From the NCBI RefSeq assembly GCF_900103035.1, contig NZ_FMWO01000020.1:62001-126000 (forward strand): a DNA stretch of 64,000 nt, in the 5' to 3' direction. The position numbers and the translations under genes were made by a program. A model generated the notes under the pieces. It was not told the DNA's origin and did not search any database. It saw nothing but the letters and a program-made list of their open reading frames with translations. This DNA is from Nitrosomonas mobilis. GTDB lineage: Bacteria > Pseudomonadota > Gammaproteobacteria > Burkholderiales > Nitrosomonadaceae. Below are positions 9,302-17,126 of this stretch, one piece after another (positions within the stretch are counted from its first letter, which is position 1; each line of letters begins with the position of its first letter).

Positions 9302-9330
9302 TTGCAAAAAACAGGAAATGTAGTTAAATA
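9302..9330 (+). promoter_or_regulatory. Candidate sigma-70 promoter of the lipoprotein gene
   Basis: TTGCAA (9302-9307) and TAAATA (9325-9330) are separated by 17 bp, about 40 bp upstream of the ATG at 9370. The surrounding AT-rich sequence and the strong ribosome site (AAGGAGGT) fit a highly expressed envelope lipoprotein. Confidence 0.45.
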
Positions 9331-9369
9331 TAACTCACTATTTTTATTTATTTTGTAAAGGAGGTAACC

Positions 9370-9648
9370 ATGTTACGTATTAATGTTTTTGGTTTACTAG
9401 CAGTGGGGATTATGGTGCTGTCTGGTTGTGCTACGACAGATGAGTTTAACTCGCTTAAATCTCGCATGGCTGAGCTTGAAGCTGGGGTTTCTCAATCACA
9501 GTCAGATGCCGCCGCTGCGCGTGCAGCAGCGAATAATGCCAATGATACGGCAAACCGCGCCATGGATAAGGCTAATGAGGCAAATGCGCGGTCAATCGAT
9601 ACCGAAACAAAAATTGATCGTATGTTCAAGCGCGCCATGCATAAATAA
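9370..9648 (+). CDS. Murein lipoprotein (Lpp/OprI-like alanine-zipper)
   Basis: 92 residues. The signal peptide ends in the lipobox LSGC, so the mature protein begins at an acylated cysteine (about residue 20). The rest is a single heptad-repeat helix rich in Ala and Asn (AAAARAAANNANDTANRAM), the alanine-zipper trimer seen in Lpp/OprI. The final residue is Lys, as in lipoproteins cross-linked to peptidoglycan through the C-terminal lysine. An almost perfect AAGGAGGT precedes the ATG. Its convergent neighbour is an L,D-transpeptidase, the enzyme class that makes this cross-link. Predicted location is the periplasmic face of the outer membrane. Confidence 0.85.
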   Translation: MLRINVFGLLAVGIMVLSGCATTDEFNSLKSRMAELEAGVSQSQSDAAAARAAANNANDTANRAMDKANEANARSIDTETKIDRMFKRAMHK

Positions 9649-9667
9649 TATTATTTGATAGACAGCG

Positions 9668-9710
9668 CTTCGGTATCAGACACACTTTTCCGGTGTCGAC
9701 GGTACCGAAG
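9668..9710. terminator. Stem-loop between convergent lipoprotein and transpeptidase genes
   Basis: CTTCGGTA (9668-9675) pairs with TACCGAAG (9703-9710), and an inner GACAC/GTGTC (9679-9683/9693-9697) extends the structure. It lies in the 91-bp space between convergent stop codons and could end both transcripts. Neither side has a T-run, so intrinsic termination is uncertain. Confidence 0.4.
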
Positions 9711-9739
9711 TAAAAATGGTTTGAGACTGGGCGTAACTA

Positions 9740-10720
9740 TTATTGTTCTATTGAAATAAGTGTTGGAATGCCATCCATTCTTTCGATGGCCTCATCAAGC
9801 GCTGTTTGATCAATTTGAATGCTGGGAATTGATTCCTCATCAGGAAGCCCTCCTGTTTTTTGTAAGAAAGACTGAACAGCAGCATAAGCTTCCTGTATGT
9901 ACAAAGTGGGATCGGCATCAGTCGAATCCTCTTCCAGAGGCGGGTGTAGCTCAATATACAGATTTTTTTCAAGCCAGCCAAGCTTGATTGGTTGATTGAC
10001 AATATATACTGGCGTGCTGACAGGAATGATTGCAAATAATTCTTCTATATTTTCCGGGTACATGCGTATACAGCCGTGAGTGACCCGCATACCGACACCA
10101 AATGGTTTGTTCGTGCTGTGAATGAGATATCCGGGTAAACCAAGGTATAAAGCGTAGCGACCAAGTGGGTTGTCGGGGCCAGCAGGTACGACAGCTGGCA
10201 ATATCTTTCCCTCGTTTGCCATTGCCTCATTTCTGAGAGATTGGGGGGGAGTCCATGTTGGGTCTTTTTGTTTTCTGATAATAGTGGTTTTCCCGAGAGG
10301 CGTTTTCCAGTCCATTCTGCCGATACTAACGGGGTAGGTAATAATTCTGGGTTTATTATCTTTGATTGCTTTGGGGAAATAGTAAAGACGCATCTCCGGT
10401 AGGTTGATGACCAGTCCGGATCTCGGTGCCTGGGGGAGAATATAGCGGGAAGGTATTACTACTTCTGCACCTTGTTCCGGTAACCAGCGATTAACATTGG
10501 GATTGGCCAGTAGTATTTCATCCTGTCCAATTTCGTGATGGCGTGCAATATCGAGTAATGTTTCCTCATGATTAGCCGCAGTGATTTGGATTTCTCCAAA
10601 AATATCCACATCGTTCGGAGGAAGTATCCAGTTTTTAGCTAGTGCATGGAGTGGGGTAAGTATTAAAATAAGCTTGAGTAGTAATATCAGGAGGGTGACG
10701 ACTGGTTTCATCATTTGCAT
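9740..10720 (-). CDS. L,D-transpeptidase (YkuD family, ErfK/YbiS-like)
   Basis: 326 residues from ATG 10720. A hydrophobic signal sequence (VVTLLILLLKLILIL) is followed by a LysM-like segment (HEETLLDIARHHEIG; about 40-95) and the YkuD catalytic domain (about 100-240). The active-site motif is THGCIRM with Cys217. These periplasmic enzymes form 3-3 peptidoglycan cross-links or attach Braun lipoprotein to peptidoglycan. The start is uncertain: ATGs at 10720, 10714 and 10711 all give a signal peptide, and an ATG at 10801 adds 27 residues ahead of it. None has a good ribosome site. It converges on the lipoprotein gene. Confidence 0.88.
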   Translation of the reverse strand: MQMMKPVVTLLILLLKLILILTPLHALAKNWILPPNDVDIFGEIQITAANHEETLLDIARHHEIGQDEILLANPNVNRWLPEQGAEVVIPSRYILPQAPRSGLVINLPEMRLYYFPKAIKDNKPRIITYPVSIGRMDWKTPLGKTTIIRKQKDPTWTPPQSLRNEAMANEGKILPAVVPAGPDNPLGRYALYLGLPGYLIHSTNKPFGVGMRVTHGCIRMYPENIEELFAIIPVSTPVYIVNQPIKLGWLEKNLYIELHPPLEEDSTDADPTLYIQEAYAAVQSFLQKTGGLPDEESIPSIQIDQTALDEAIERMDGIPTLISIEQ

Positions 10721-11209
10721 ATATTGGAATTGGATCGATTCTATCGCGTGATAGGTAGTTTGAAACTTGATTTTAGCAAGGAGAGATTTCCGTAGGCACA
10801 TGTTTTCTCGAGCATACGTTTACATTTACGCTGGACCCTGCGATTTGATATTTTTTACATTCCCGCAAGTTACGAAAAACCGCTAACAAGTCCACATCTG
10901 ATTCACGACCGATAGTGATAGTGATACCATGGTTACTTGATGCTGGCTGTGGATTGGTGGTTTCTATAATCAATTGATTAAAACTGTGGCAATATAACAA
11001 CACTGGGCCTGTCATTGCTTGACAGCAAAACCGTGCTTATATAAGCTCGCGTCCAAGCATTTATTACCAAATATGACACACTTGTTCTCTTCAGGCAATA
11101 CGAGTGGATTTGTCTTTGCATGCAAATATCGACAGATCAGTGACTATCTCAAAATTGAGCGCCGTCGTCCTGTTAAACAAGTTGACCAGAATACTACTAG
11201 GGGAAGATT
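10721..11209. other. Intergenic region between transpeptidase and acyl-AMP ligase genes
   Basis: About 490 bp without a gene I can support. Short open frames on both strands lack ribosome sites and recognisable sequence. The right half holds the promoter candidate at 11019-11045. The rest shows no repeat, tRNA or mobile-element remnant that I can see. Confidence 0.5.
11019..11045 (+). promoter_or_regulatory. Candidate promoter of the acyl-AMP ligase cluster
   Basis: A perfect TTGACA (11019-11024) is followed after 15 bp by TATAAG (11040-11045). It lies about 165 bp upstream of the first gene of the 11.2-15.5 kb cluster. The short spacer makes it a moderate promoter at best. The long leader that would result shows no riboswitch I recognise. 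Confidence 0.4.
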
Positions 11210-13033
11210 TTGAGCTCGACAATTACTAAGTTGGTTACGCCATTAAAAGAAGAGGCCGATTCTCTGCTCTCCGCATCAAAGCCATTAACCGCCACGCCTA
11301 CCACAAACAGACTGATTCGGCGCAAGGCGGATTTCAGCACTTTGATCGAGGCCCTTGAGTACGCTGCACAGGGAGAGACTGGCTATAATTTTTATGATTC
11401 CAAGGGCAATCTGAAATCGGTAATCCCTTACAAGTTTCTGCGTGAACGTGCATTGACAGTTGCCAAAAAACTAGCCGGATTCGGTTTGCCTCGTCACAGC
11501 AGGGTGGCGCTGATTGCAGATACGACACCGGCTTTTGTAGAACTATTTTTTGCATGTCGTTATGCTGGATTAGTGCCATTTGCCATGCCGGTGCCAGTTA
11601 ATTTAGGTAGTCATGCGATTTATGTACAGCAACTCCGAGGCATGTTGGAAAGCAGTCAGGCAAGTCTGGCTTTGGCCGAGCTCGATTTCGTAGGCTTTTT
11701 GGAGGAAGCAACGGCTGGTCTGCGCAATGCTGAATTCAAATGGTGCGGTACGCCTCAACAGCTGGAACAGTTACCAGAAATAGACGTAGAGCAGTCTGCA
11801 AACACGCCGAATGAGACCGCTTATCTGCAGTTTACTTCTGGCAGCACACGCTTGCCACGCGGCGTAGTGATCACGGAACGTGCCTTGATGAGCAACTTGC
11901 GTGGTATTGTCTGCGATGGCCTGGATATCAGAGAGGGTGATCGGTGTGCCTCATGGCTTCCTTTTTACCACGATATGGGTCTGGTTGGTCTGGTGATGGC
12001 GCCACTGGCTGCGCAGTTATCCGTGGATTATCTGGCAACACGTGATTTTGCCATTCGCCCCCTGCAATGGCTTAGACTAATTAGTCGCAACCGTTGCACG
12101 ATAGCCTTCAGTCAGCCGTTCGGTTTGAAACTTTGCATGATGCGTGCGCGGGAATCTGATCTTCAGGAGCTTGATTTGAGCTGCTGGCGCGCAGCGGGTG
12201 TGGGTGCGGAAATGATTCGTATTGATGTTCTAAAAAACTTTGCAGCAAAGTTTGCCTCAGCGGGATTTAATGAGAGTGCTTTTTTGCCTTGCTATGGCTT
12301 GGCAGAATCAACCCTGGCGGTTTCTTTTCCAGGCGTTGGTCAAGGCGCTCGAAGCCTGTGTGTCGATACAAAGACGTTGATTGAAAGGAAAGTAGCAGTC
12401 CAGGTTCAGGCGGATGGGCGAAAATTCAATGAGTTTGTGAATTGCGGACGTCCATTGGCTGAGCATAAAATTAAAATAATCGGTGAAAATGGTGATGAAC
12501 TCCCTCCCATGATGGTTGGTAGTATTTTGGTTAAGGGCAGTAGTGTCATGACAGGTTATTTTAATAATTCAGTTGAAACTGCGAAGGTGGTTAAAGCAGG
12601 CGGTTGGCTTGATACGGGTGATATTGGCTTTCTTCATGAAGGTGACTTGTATGTTACCGGACGACGCACGGATGTCATTATCGTCAATGGTAGAAATATC
12701 CGAGCACAAGATGTGGAAGAACTGGCTGAACAACAACCAGAAGTCAGAACTCGTGAGGCTTCTGCTTTTGGGATCAGCGATGAGAATGGCTCGACTTCGG
12801 TAGTACTGGTGGTAGAGAGCAGATTATCTTCTGCTGATGACCGCCAACTACTGATCAATCGCTTACAGCAAGTGATTTACATGGCTTTTGGAGTCAATTG
12901 TTTAGTGGAGCTTGTTCATCCTCATACTTTGCCAAGAACATCATCAGGAAAATTATCTCGATTTGCTGCACGCCAAGGTTTTTTACAACGTAATAATTTT
13001 GAAAAATTATCTAGTAAAACAGCTGTTCAATAG
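11210..13033 (+). CDS. Fatty acyl-AMP ligase / acyl-ACP synthetase
   Basis: 607 residues of the ANL superfamily. The adenylation motif LQFTSGSTRLPRGVV (about 205-219), SWLPFYHDMGLVG (about 248), CYGLAESTLAVS and GWLDTGDIG...GRRTDVIIVNGRN (about 465-490) are the pattern of fatty acyl-AMP ligases rather than acyl-CoA ligases. The C-terminal SSGKLSR supplies the usual catalytic Lys. Such enzymes activate a fatty acid as acyl-AMP and load it on an acyl carrier protein; one is encoded two genes downstream. The start is a TTG at 11210 after AGGGGAAG (11199-11206); I find no better ATG. It heads a cluster with an SDR, an ACP and an oxoamine synthase. Confidence 0.85.
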   Translation: MSSTITKLVTPLKEEADSLLSASKPLTATPTTNRLIRRKADFSTLIEALEYAAQGETGYNFYDSKGNLKSVIPYKFLRERALTVAKKLAGFGLPRHSRVALIADTTPAFVELFFACRYAGLVPFAMPVPVNLGSHAIYVQQLRGMLESSQASLALAELDFVGFLEEATAGLRNAEFKWCGTPQQLEQLPEIDVEQSANTPNETAYLQFTSGSTRLPRGVVITERALMSNLRGIVCDGLDIREGDRCASWLPFYHDMGLVGLVMAPLAAQLSVDYLATRDFAIRPLQWLRLISRNRCTIAFSQPFGLKLCMMRARESDLQELDLSCWRAAGVGAEMIRIDVLKNFAAKFASAGFNESAFLPCYGLAESTLAVSFPGVGQGARSLCVDTKTLIERKVAVQVQADGRKFNEFVNCGRPLAEHKIKIIGENGDELPPMMVGSILVKGSSVMTGYFNNSVETAKVVKAGGWLDTGDIGFLHEGDLYVTGRRTDVIIVNGRNIRAQDVEELAEQQPEVRTREASAFGISDENGSTSVVLVVESRLSSADDRQLLINRLQQVIYMAFGVNCLVELVHPHTLPRTSSGKLSRFAARQGFLQRNNFEKLSSKTAVQ

Positions 13034-13058
13034 AAATTTTTAATTCTGCCCGCTTTTC

Positions 13059-13982
13059 ATGACTCGCCTTGTTGCGGTAACGGGTGCAACTGGGTTTATT
13101 GGGCAGCAGTTGTTGAAACAGCTCGTTGGTAAGGGTTGGAAAGTTAGGGCACTTACTCGGCAGTCTTCTGTTCCATTTTCTCATTCAGCTGTTGAATGGA
13201 TTGTTGGTGATTTGAGTTGTATCGAAAAACTGAAAAATTTGGTGGCCAGTGCCGATACGGTAATTCACTGTGCCGGTGCAGTTAAAGGAAATTCTTGGAA
13301 CAGTTTTTTATCCAGTAATGTTGTTGGCACCAAACACATTTTGCAAGCGATCACCAAGACCAATTCGTGTTCCAGATTGCTTTATATTTCTTCGTTAGCT
13401 GCGAGACAGCCACAGCTATCGTGGTATGCGAAAAGCAAATATGATGCCGAACAATTACTATCAATGGTTGATGATCGGTTGGCGGTAACTATTTTTCGAC
13501 CAGCGGCAGTTTATGGCCCGGGTGATAAAGCGTTGACTCCTCTGCTGCAAGCAATGCGTTATGGTGTACTGCCTGTTCTTAGTCCTGCCACCAATCGCTT
13601 CGGATTGGTGCATGTTAACGATCTGGTAGAAGCGGTGCTTTGCTGGCTGGACAGTGGACCGCCTATTTCAGGTGTTTATGAAATCGATGATGGCACACCA
13701 GGCGGCTATGATTATGCCATGATCGCATCAATTGCAGAGCAGGTACTGAAAAGAAAGGTTCGTTATGTGCGTATCCCTTTGAAAGGGTTGTCGTCACTGG
13801 CGAAACTGAATTTGTGGCTGGCATCTGTTCTGGGATATGCGCCCATGCTGACTCCAGGCAAGGTTCAGGAGCTTCAATATCCTGACTGGACTTGCGATAT
13901 TACTGCACTGCAAAAAGTATTGCAGAACTGGTACCCCGAGATACAGTTAGATATTGCTTTACCTGTACTGATCCAATCCTGA
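13059..13982 (+). CDS. NAD-dependent epimerase/reductase (extended SDR; CerR-like candidate)
   Basis: 307 residues. The N-terminal Rossmann motif TGATGFIG (residues 8-15) and catalytic Tyr123-AKS-Lys127 (YxxxK) mark an extended short-chain dehydrogenase/reductase. In Caulobacter an SDR of this kind (CerR) lies beside serine palmitoyltransferase, ACP and acyl-ACP synthetase genes and reduces the keto group during ceramide synthesis. The identical set of neighbours here makes the same role plausible, but the sequence alone shows only an SDR. It starts 26 bp after the ligase stop. No clear ribosome site is seen, so it may be translationally coupled. Confidence 0.8.
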   Translation: MTRLVAVTGATGFIGQQLLKQLVGKGWKVRALTRQSSVPFSHSAVEWIVGDLSCIEKLKNLVASADTVIHCAGAVKGNSWNSFLSSNVVGTKHILQAITKTNSCSRLLYISSLAARQPQLSWYAKSKYDAEQLLSMVDDRLAVTIFRPAAVYGPGDKALTPLLQAMRYGVLPVLSPATNRFGLVHVNDLVEAVLCWLDSGPPISGVYEIDDGTPGGYDYAMIASIAEQVLKRKVRYVRIPLKGLSSLAKLNLWLASVLGYAPMLTPGKVQELQYPDWTCDITALQKVLQNWYPEIQLDIALPVLIQS

Positions 13983-14040
13983 TTTATCAGGAATATGGAT
14001 TTCTCATCCGAATTCACTTTATCCCGAAATTGATCCCGCT

Positions 14041-14298
14041 ATGCCCGAAATAACTCAAGCACAAATTGCCGAGATGCTCTGTGAGCAATTGGCGAGTTTT
14101 GCCGAGAACGAAATGGTTATCTCTGCTGAAACCAATCTCATTACACAGCTTGCTATCGATTCAGTCAAATTATTGAATCTGGTAATGGAAATAGAAGATT
14201 ATTTTGATATTTCAGTGCCACTCAATACACTCGTGGATGTGCTGACAGTCCAGGACTTAGCCAATCTGATTTATAAAATTAAAAGCGCATCAAAATGA
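14041..14298 (+). CDS. Dedicated acyl carrier protein
   Basis: 85 residues with the four-helix ACP pattern and the phosphopantetheine site IDSVKLLNLVMEIEDYF; Ser41 carries the arm (DSV instead of the usual DSL). It differs clearly from the housekeeping AcpP at 22.2 kb. Its stop codon overlaps the next gene (ATGA, 14295-14298), so it is almost certainly made together with the downstream oxoamine synthase. It presumably receives the fatty acid from the acyl-AMP ligase of the same cluster. Confidence 0.88.
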   Translation: MPEITQAQIAEMLCEQLASFAENEMVISAETNLITQLAIDSVKLLNLVMEIEDYFDISVPLNTLVDVLTVQDLANLIYKIKSASK

Positions 14299-15482
14299 AC
14301 CTGCTCGAGAAATTGGATGCTGCCGCTGCCTTGAGAAAGGCGCAATTACCAGAGGGGCTGGGTGCCTTTGGCATCCCAATCGAGGAGACCTTGTCTGCGA
14401 CCGAGGCAAGGATTGGCGGGCGCACTGTTTTGATGCTCGGAACCAATAATTACCTGGGTTTGAGTTTTGCTGATGAATGCAGACAAGCAGCCCATCTGGC
14501 GATTGATCAGGAAGGTACTGGAACGACCGGTTCACGTATGGCAAATGGCAACTATCTTGGTCACCGTGCTTTGGAAAGTGAGTTTGCGGCATTCTATAAT
14601 TGCCGCTCCTGCATTGTGTTTACGACCGGATTTCAGGCAAATCTGGGCACAATTTCGGGGTTGGTTGGTCAGGGAGACGTGGTGCTCATCGATGGAGATG
14701 CACATGCCAGCATTTATGATGGCTGCGTACTGAGTGGTGCGGACATCATCCGTTTTCGTCATAATGATGCGGCTGATCTGGAAAAGCGTCTGCGCCGTCT
14801 TGGGGGTCGCTGCCAGAATACATTGATCATTGTGGAAGGCATCTATAGCATGCTGGGTGATCAGGCGCCGTTGGCTGACATTGTGCAACTGAAAAATACT
14901 TATGGCGCAACTTTGTTGATTGATGAGGCTCATTCCCTAGGTGTGCTGGGTGAGACGGGCCAAGGTTTGGTAGAAATGACAGGACTGCTCAAGGAAGTTG
15001 ATTTTATTACCGGTACGTTTAGCAAAAGTCTGTGTGGTATTGGCGGTTACTGTGTCAGTAACCATGCTCAACTTGAGCAGTTGCGCTATGTTAGTCATTC
15101 CTATATTTTTACTGCATCCCCTTCACCAGCGACGATTGCATCGACGCGTGCGGCATTAAATTTGTTAAAAAATGGGTGTTTTCTGCGAGAGCGGCTTTGG
15201 AAAAATGCTCATCGACTATACTCGAGTCTTGGGAAAAGTGGTTATAAACTGGGTCCGCAACCAGGGCCCATTGTTGCGGTTATTCTGAACAGTCCACAGC
15301 AGGCGTTAATGTTGTGGAATGCCCTGATGGAGCAAGGGATATATGTAAATCTGGTTCTTCCACCAGCGGCTCCGGCAGGAAGTTCTCTGATTCGCTGCAG
15401 CATCAGCGCAGCACATACGCCAGAACAAATAGATCGAGTATGTAGTGTGTTTGCAGACCTTTATCCGCTAACATTGCAGTAG
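14295..15482 (+). CDS. Alpha-oxoamine synthase, serine palmitoyltransferase-like
   Basis: 395 residues, fold-type I PLP enzyme. Conserved blocks are NYLGL (about 56), GTGTTGSRMANG (about 76-87), DAHASIYDG, EGIYSMLGDQAPL, IDEAHSLGVLGETGQG and GTFSKSLCG with the PLP-binding Lys244. The family condenses an amino acid with an acyl thioester: KBL, BioF, HemA and Spt. The EGIYSMLGD and GTTGSR blocks and the partner genes (ACP, acyl-AMP ligase, CerR-like SDR) point to serine palmitoyltransferase making a 3-keto sphingoid base from acyl-ACP. BioF (7-keto-8-aminopelargonate) is the main alternative, but no other biotin gene is nearby. Confidence 0.8.
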   Translation: MNLLEKLDAAAALRKAQLPEGLGAFGIPIEETLSATEARIGGRTVLMLGTNNYLGLSFADECRQAAHLAIDQEGTGTTGSRMANGNYLGHRALESEFAAFYNCRSCIVFTTGFQANLGTISGLVGQGDVVLIDGDAHASIYDGCVLSGADIIRFRHNDAADLEKRLRRLGGRCQNTLIIVEGIYSMLGDQAPLADIVQLKNTYGATLLIDEAHSLGVLGETGQGLVEMTGLLKEVDFITGTFSKSLCGIGGYCVSNHAQLEQLRYVSHSYIFTASPSPATIASTRAALNLLKNGCFLRERLWKNAHRLYSSLGKSGYKLGPQPGPIVAVILNSPQQALMLWNALMEQGIYVNLVLPPAAPAGSSLIRCSISAAHTPEQIDRVCSVFADLYPLTLQ

Positions 15483-15556
15483 TCGGCGGTGTTGTCGAAG
15501 CCTATAAAACTGTATTTGCTAATTCGACTTTTTTCTCCTGTAGTACTGTGAAACCA

Positions 15557-16324
15557 ATGATGGATTGGATTATCCCGGTATGGCCTGCACCGCATAATAT
15601 CAAGGCATTATTTACGACCTGCAAGGGAGGAATCAACCGTGATTCATACAGTATCTATGGCGGATTCAATCTGGGTGATCATGTTGGCGATGATCCGGAT
15701 GTCGTTCAGAAAAATCGTGCGCAGTTATGCCAATACTTGCCTCAAGAGCCTCGCTGGTTGACTCAAGTTCATAAAAATAGGCCGGTATGGGTGGATACCA
15801 TAAGCAGCGATGGCAGACCTGAAGGAGACGCGGCTATCAGTAGGCATAACGGGGTTGTCTGTGCCATTCTGGTGGCAGATTGTTTGCCGGTTTTTTTATG
15901 TGATGAAGCTGGCAGCGTCGTTGCTATTGCCCATGCCGGATGGCGAGGACTGGCAAGTGGTATTATTGAAAATACGATTCGAGCGATGCGGCAGCATTCA
16001 AAAAGTAAACAGATCATTGCTTGGCTTGGGCCGGCGATTGGCCCTCAATATTTTGAGGTTGGCAAAGAGGTCAGATCTATTTTTATCCAGTCAGATAGTC
16101 AATCAGCAAATGCGTTTACCGAAACTGGTAAACATGGAAAGTATTACGCAGACCTCTTTCAACTGGCGCGCCAGCGTCTCGCGAAGGTAGGTGTCGATCA
16201 AGTGTCTGGTGGTGAATTATGTACTTTTAGTGACGTTGATCGATTTTATTCTTATCGCCGCGACGGACCAACCGGGAGAATGGCGGCTCTGCTGTGGATG
16301 ACGCCGGGATCATCGAATGGATAA
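15557..16324 (+). CDS. pgeF: Peptidoglycan editing factor PgeF (YfiH/laccase-domain)
   Basis: About 255 residues of the multicopper-oxidase-like DUF152/YfiH family. The zinc/catalytic signature is intact: the Cys of VADCLPVFL and the His of AHAGWRGL, with C-terminal SYRRDGPTGRMAA. In E. coli PgeF removes L-Ser-containing precursors to keep peptidoglycan composition correct; relatives act on purine nucleosides. The start could be GTG 15548, ATG 15557 or ATG 15560; homologues usually begin near MDWIIPxWPAP. The 3' end overlaps the ZIP gene by 8 bp. Whether it belongs to the lipid cluster upstream or is simply adjacent is unclear. Confidence 0.9.
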   Translation: MMDWIIPVWPAPHNIKALFTTCKGGINRDSYSIYGGFNLGDHVGDDPDVVQKNRAQLCQYLPQEPRWLTQVHKNRPVWVDTISSDGRPEGDAAISRHNGVVCAILVADCLPVFLCDEAGSVVAIAHAGWRGLASGIIENTIRAMRQHSKSKQIIAWLGPAIGPQYFEVGKEVRSIFIQSDSQSANAFTETGKHGKYYADLFQLARQRLAKVGVDQVSGGELCTFSDVDRFYSYRRDGPTGRMAALLWMTPGSSNG

Positions 16325-17126
16325 TATGTCCGTATTGACCTGGATCATATTATCCAGTGTGCTGGGTGCATTGCTGAGCATTGGACTCGCCGCATTGCTG
16401 ACGCTAAACGCACGGAGCAATACTTGGATTTCGATACTGGTTTCCTATGCGATTGGTGCGCTCCTGGGCGCTGCTTTTCTTAATGCGTTGCCCGAAGCGC
16501 TGGAACTGTCAGCTGAACCCAGGCAGTTAACCCTGATAATGCTATGCGGTATTCTCGTTTTCTTTATACTGGAAAAACTGCTGATATGGCGTCATTGCCA
16601 TCTGGGTGAATGTGAGGTGCATGAACCGGCAGCTGAGATTACTACATCAGTAGTCGTTAACCATGATCATGGCCGTAGCGGCATGATGATTGTGCTGGGA
16701 GATACGTTCCATAACTTTGTGGACGGCATACTAATCGCGGCGGCTTTTATGGCAGATATCCAGCTGGGAATTATTACTGCAATTGCAATTACTGCCCACG
16801 AAATACCTCAAGAAGCAGGAGATTTTATTATATTGCTCAATTCCGGCTTCTCGCGCGCGCGCGCACTTTGGTTCAATCTGTTATCCGGTGTGGCAACGGT
16901 ATTAGGAGGTGTGTTGGCCTATTTTATGCTTAATCAACTCGATCATCTAATAGCACCCATACTGGCACTTGCGGCTGCGAGCATGACATATGTCGCCATG
17001 GCCGATCTCATTCCCAGTCTGCATAAGCGCCCGGAAATCGGTGCGACGATTCAGCAAGTAATACTCATCGTGTTGGGTATTGGCACAGTGTGGCTAGTCG
17101 GCGCTTATTTTGGGCATAATCACTGA
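16317..17126 (+). CDS. ZIP-family divalent metal transporter
   Basis: 269 residues with eight predicted membrane helices. The paired metal-site motifs of ZIP proteins are present in helix 4 (GDTFHNFVDG) and helix 5 (TAHEIPQEAGDF). The cytoplasmic loop before helix 4 is His-rich (VVNHDHG). The family (ZupT, GufA) imports Zn2+, Fe2+ or Mn2+ into the cytoplasm; specificity cannot be read from the sequence. It starts within pgeF (8-bp overlap), and its 3' end overlaps the end of the opposite-strand glycosyltransferase by 33 bp. Confidence 0.9.
   Translation: MDNMSVLTWIILSSVLGALLSIGLAALLTLNARSNTWISILVSYAIGALLGAAFLNALPEALELSAEPRQLTLIMLCGILVFFILEKLLIWRHCHLGECEVHEPAAEITTSVVVNHDHGRSGMMIVLGDTFHNFVDGILIAAAFMADIQLGIITAIAITAHEIPQEAGDFIILLNSGFSRARALWFNLLSGVATVLGGVLAYFMLNQLDHLIAPILALAAASMTYVAMADLIPSLHKRPEIGATIQQVILIVLGIGTVWLVGAYFGHNH

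Noticed and set aside
10773-11213. Open frames of 64 and 80 codons on both strands in the gap before the acyl-AMP ligase gene
   Set aside because: No ribosome sites, no recognisable sequence and odd composition; one overlaps the promoter candidate.
14295-15482. Calling the oxoamine synthase BioF (biotin synthesis)
   Set aside because: Motifs fit the family in general, but the neighbours are an ACP, an acyl-AMP ligase and an SDR rather than bioA/bioD/bioC, so Spt-like is preferred.
16851-16864. Alternating CG run (possible Z-DNA)
   Set aside because: It encodes Ser-Arg-Ala-Arg-Ala in the ZIP protein and is short; nothing suggests a structural role.
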